A stretch of 64,000 nucleotides of DNA from Chrysomallon squamiferum (lineage: Eukaryota; Mollusca; Gastropoda; Neomphalida; Peltospiridae), in the NCBI GenBank assembly GCA_012295275.1, contig CM022678.1:8183632-8247631 (forward strand), given 5' to 3'. How positions within the stretch are numbered: position 1 is the first letter of the stretch; each line of letters starts with the position of its first letter. The notes below the pieces were generated by a model that saw only the letters and a program-made list of their open reading frames with translations, was not told the DNA's origin and did not search any database. Both the position numbers and the translations under genes were made by a program. Below, piece by piece: positions 60,310-64,000 of the stretch.

Positions 60310-60359
60310 TCTGCGACGGACACGCCCGCTGATCTGTCAGAAAGCGTGCCCGTCGTAGA
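60310..60359 (+). other. GC-rich hairpin, copy C
   Basis: Arms 60310-60325 and 60344-60359, identical to copy B. Confidence 0.6.
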
Positions 60360-61030
60360 CGTGCTTCACAACAGCTTGCTCTGATTAGCACGTTAATTTT
60401 TTTCAGTTCAGTTCAGTTCAGTTCAGATCTAGACACACACATGTGAGCGAGAAATAAACGATAGACACACAGTGACTCATTCTCGTTGTGTTTTCTAGTA
60501 CGTCATTTTAACTACTTTTATATATATTTCATTATATTGATGTGTATTTGCTTCAGTATTATTTAACTGTATTAGAATATTAGTTGAATCAAAGATTTAT
60601 GTAAATTCATCGATTCTTGTAATAAATATGACACATGAATAATATTTACAAACTGCTTGTCATAGTCTTTAACATACATAGTGCTTTTGAAAAATAAATC
60701 TAACTGTCAGTATATAAACTGAATTCTCTACGTCTTTATAGAGAAAACTTAAGGTTAGTTGATTGAATATTTCTTGGTATTTATGAAGAATACACATCTT
60801 CTCAAGACAATTCGATGGTATTTGACTCCAGTAACAATTTTCATTTTATTGTTATTTTATATGAGTCTTAGAACATTTTTATTATTATTATTTTTTTTCT
60901 AAAATGGCTCTTGGAAAACAACAACCATAGTTTTCGTCTTAGATGCATTAAGTTTTAACTTCCAGATTTCCCAGAGTAATTCAAAGGATGGCAGGTGGTG
61001 TTACAAATCATCTGCTGTTTCTTTTAACAG

Positions 61031-61133
<103 letters not shown>

Positions 61134-61416
61134 CTGATGTACATCAAGGTTTATAAAAAAAAACTCTCTTCCTTCACGATTGTCCAAGGTGAAAATATTA
61201 CTTCATCATTTATGTAGAATCAACACGAAAAAGATGGCAGATTTCCTTTTTGCCTTACTCCAAAATCGCATGTAAACATAGGATTTTCAAAATGTAGAAC
61301 GGAATAGATTTGTAATTAAATAGAATCTATTGTATAAAATTATATACTTCAATAAAATACGCCATTTTAAATATTGCATTCTCTTAGTTTCTTGTTTCTA
61401 TTTTATATTTTCAGAA

Positions 61417-61467
61417 ATGAATAAGAAAGTAAGAACCAGAATTCAGGACCTTGATGAAAGAGAATAA
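61417..61467 (+). CDS. Upstream ORF, 16 codons, copy C
   Basis: Identical peptide MNKKVRTRIQDLDERE; acceptor ends 61414. Confidence 0.35.
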   Translation: MNKKVRTRIQDLDERE

Positions 61468-61778
61468 AGCGTGAAGTGATGAAAATAATTTGGACAAATT
61501 ACAAATTGTTGTTTTAAGAAATATCCCCTTTAGCACTATTAATTCACTCTGTTTTTTACATTACATTCAAGAGACGTGAATCTTGTACTAAGATATAATT
61601 ATAGTAGTCGTGGTAACCTAATGAAATAAACTTTACAGCCGGTAGAAAGAGACAAAATGTGATGTCTGTATGGAATGAAGTTTAACCCATTGAAATACGA
61701 GTTTAAAGCGGAAAGAAAGGGTTTAAGTATGAAGTGTGTGAGAGATGATTTTCTGAAAAATAGAATATAAAAATTACC

Positions 61779-62732
61779 ATGGCAGCTAAAAGTTATGAAG
61801 AATTATTCAGCATTCATTCTGGTGAGAAACCTTTTAAATGTGAAGTTTGTGCAAAATGTTTCTCAAAACGGCTAACAATAGAAAATCATATGAGAATCCA
61901 TACTGGACAGAAACCCTTTAAATGTGAACTTTGTGTCAAAAGTTTTTCAAACAGTTCGAATCTAAAACGCCACATGAAGCATCACACTAATGAGAAACCT
62001 TTTAAATGTGAAGTTTGTGGAAAATGTTTCTCACTACCTGACCATATAAAACGTCATCTGATGGTCCACTCTGGAGAGAAACCTTTTAAATGTGAGATTT
62101 GTGCAAAATGTTTCAATCGGCGTTCGAGTTTAAAATGTCATATGAACATCCATACTGGAGAGAAACCTTTTAAATGTGAGATTTGTGGAAAATGTTTCTC
62201 ACTACCTGACCATGTAAAACGTCATTTGATGGTCCACTCTGGAGAGAAACCTTTTAAATGTGAGATTTGTGGAAAATGTTTCAATCAGCGTTCGACATTA
62301 AAAGCTCATATGACCATCCATACTGGAGAGAAACCTTTTAAATGTGAGGTTTGTGGAAAATGTTTCTCCCGACCTGACCATGTAAAACGTCATTTGATGG
62401 TCCACTCTGGAGAGAAACCTTTTAAATGTGAGATTTGTGCAAAATGTTTCAATCAGCGTTCGAGATTAAAAACTCATATGACCATCCATACTGATTTTAA
62501 AATTTGTGCAAAATGTTTCAATCAGCGTTCGATTTTAAAATGTCATATGAACGTCCATACTGGAGAGAAACCTTTTAAATGTGAAATTTGTGTAAAATGT
62601 TTCTCACGGAGTTCGGATTTTAAATGTCATATGAACATCCATACTGGAGAGAAACCTTTTAAATGTGAAGTTTGTGAAAAATGTTTCTCACACAGTTCGA
62701 GCTTAAAATATCATGTGAAAATACATGCTTGA
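61779..62732 (+). CDS. C2H2 zinc-finger protein, 11 fingers, one degenerate (317 aa)
   Basis: [19 protein letters not shown] followed by 11 finger units ending KIHA. Ten are complete. In unit 9 a 15-nt in-frame deletion turns [14 protein letters not shown] into TDFKICAKC, removing the linker and the first Cys; the remaining CAKC pair has only 9 residues to the first His, so zinc binding there is doubtful. Relative to copy B it has two extra units (QRSTLKA and RPDHVKR). Finger 4 reads LKCHMN where B has LKAHMT, suggesting module exchange. Leader, upstream ORF and polyadenylation signal (62873) are as in B. Confidence 0.9.
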   Translation: MAAKSYEELFSIHSGEKPFKCEVCAKCFSKRLTIENHMRIHTGQKPFKCELCVKSFSNSSNLKRHMKHHTNEKPFKCEVCGKCFSLPDHIKRHLMVHSGEKPFKCEICAKCFNRRSSLKCHMNIHTGEKPFKCEICGKCFSLPDHVKRHLMVHSGEKPFKCEICGKCFNQRSTLKAHMTIHTGEKPFKCEVCGKCFSRPDHVKRHLMVHSGEKPFKCEICAKCFNQRSRLKTHMTIHTDFKICAKCFNQRSILKCHMNVHTGEKPFKCEICVKCFSRSSDFKCHMNIHTGEKPFKCEVCEKCFSHSSSLKYHVKIHA

Positions 62733-62855
62733 TAGAAATCTTTTAAATGTTAAATTTTTGTAAAATATTTCTCATATAACTGGAATCTACAACGTCACAT
62801 GGAAATCCATTTTGGTCGGGAACCTTTAAGAATGATTCATGATAATACAAAAGTT
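62733..62855 (+). pseudogene. Decayed finger after the stop, copy C
   Basis: Same as 42639-42760 and 52844-52965. Confidence 0.65.
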
Positions 62856-64000
62856 AAATGAGAATTGTTTTAAATAAAAGAGAGAAAAAAACATGCTTCA
62901 GTATTTATATTCTTTAATTTTGAGTAGCAAGACTGTTTTGACCGCATGTACTATTGTCACTACAGATATGAAGTAGTTGACTGATGGCTAATTTTGTTTA
63001 TGATAATTCTAGAAGAAAGCTCATAGCAAATGTTTTTTATTTTATTTTATTTTTTAAATTTCATGATTCTGTGATTACTATTTATGTAGTTATTAATAAC
63101 AACATTTTTTTAGGGAAAGTTCCAATTTTCGTATTAAGAATATAGAAAAGATTCTTTCTTTTTTTTCTACAAAAAAGAAAAGAAAAGAAAATCAAACTTG
63201 AAAATATTGCTAAGTACATTTTAGTACTGCTGTAAAAGCACGACTTATGACATATTTGAAAACCACTGCAAATACTATTACTGCTGCTATAGCCGCTATA
63301 ACCGCTCAACAATTCTAACTAACACGACAGCTACTACTACAATAGTTACAGTTACTACAGCTGTTCCTACTATTACTACTACAACAGATACAAAGTATAG
63401 GTTTTATTATATGTTTTATTATATGTTTATTCTTTATTTAAATTGAAGAATCTTTTGGTTTAAGCATTGAAACTACAGCAGAACTTTGTTTAAAACATAG
63501 GCATATCCAATTTTTGTCATAACTTTGTAGAAAATCACAAATGCACTTCTATATGTTATTTTTATGGCAACTACTGAAGAAAGTAAAGAGGAAGTTCTTT
63601 TTGTTTTATCCTCCATGACTCTGTGATCAGTAGTTTTGTAGTCATTATAAAGAACATTATTTTAGAGAAATAGATTGGTCGCAGCGATCAAATAAAATAA
63701 TACTGTTGTTTGCGATATCAGAGTGCACAGTTCAGTTTGAATGAAAAGTGATAGCGTAGACAGTTGAACTAGGGGGAGATAAACCACGGAATTGCCATTA
63801 ACACTAGAAGTACATGTTTCTCGTGTAAACGTTAAAAAAAACAACAAAAAAACCTCCACATCACCACACACACACACACACAAAATAACAACACGCAGGC
63901 AATCTTCAAGAAGTATGAATTTTTCGCCGAATTCTGTTTCGATTTGAAACAAAACATTTAATATCAAAGAGTGAGATAAGAAACAGAAATCAATTTTAAA
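62856..64000. other. Spacer, copy C, to window end
   Basis: Collinear with 42760-43900 and 52966-54100. It contains the ACT-rich tract (63255-63385) and the block ATAAAATAATACTGTTGTTTGC (63690). No gene seen. Confidence 0.55.

Overview
The window is AT-rich eukaryotic (metazoan) DNA holding a tandem cluster of C2H2 zinc-finger genes, all on the + strand, with non-coding duplicated sequence, retrotransposon relics and microsatellites between them. GT-AG introns, polyadenylation signals, LINE fragments and poly-zinc-finger arrays without a recognisable effector domain suggest an invertebrate. A mollusc is my best guess, but nothing here proves it.

Layout: (1) 1-7.6 kb: a frameshifted zinc-finger (ZNF) gene, its long downstream region, a decayed LINE, and the downstream half of another unit whose finger exon is missing. 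(2) 7.8-9.9 kb: the best-preserved complete gene of the left half, with TATA box, untranslated exon 1, a 778-bp intron and one coding exon with 8 fingers. (3) 10-31 kb: three more units (coding exons at 14.76, 19.54 and 27.84 kb). These keep the 3' part of the intron and the acceptor but have no recognisable TATA/exon 1. A 1306-bp inverted-repeat DNA transposon (12944-14249) sits between units 2 and 3, and a LINE and a dead ZNF stub lie before the 27.8-kb gene. (4) 31-38.5 kb: repeat-dominated, with compound microsatellites, a long (CT)n tract, several LINE pieces, and a ~1.95-kb minisatellite of 65-bp units that grew inside the 3' coding end of a LINE. (5) 38.5-64 kb: three young copies (A, B, C) of a ~10-kb segment. 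Each carries a promoter/exon-1 region, a large ZNF gene (41.1, 52.0, 61.8 kb) and, in A and B, a degenerate small ZNF at 48.0 and 58.2 kb.

The proteins share an N-terminus ending in [12 protein letters not shown] followed by 8-11 fingers of 28 residues with TGEKPFKC-type linkers. They should be nuclear DNA-binding proteins that differ mainly in the base-contacting helix positions and in finger number. The cluster shows birth-and-death evolution directly: whole-segment duplication, duplication of 2- and 4-finger blocks, in-frame deletions, premature stops, decayed fingers beyond present stops, and orphan finger relics. The most unusual points are an extra conserved Cys three residues after the zinc-binding Cys pair, a 16-residue upstream ORF just after the intron acceptor, a GC-rich hairpin in the exon-1 region with paired changes between copies, and a partial duplication of exon 1 that created two competing splice donors in copies A-C.
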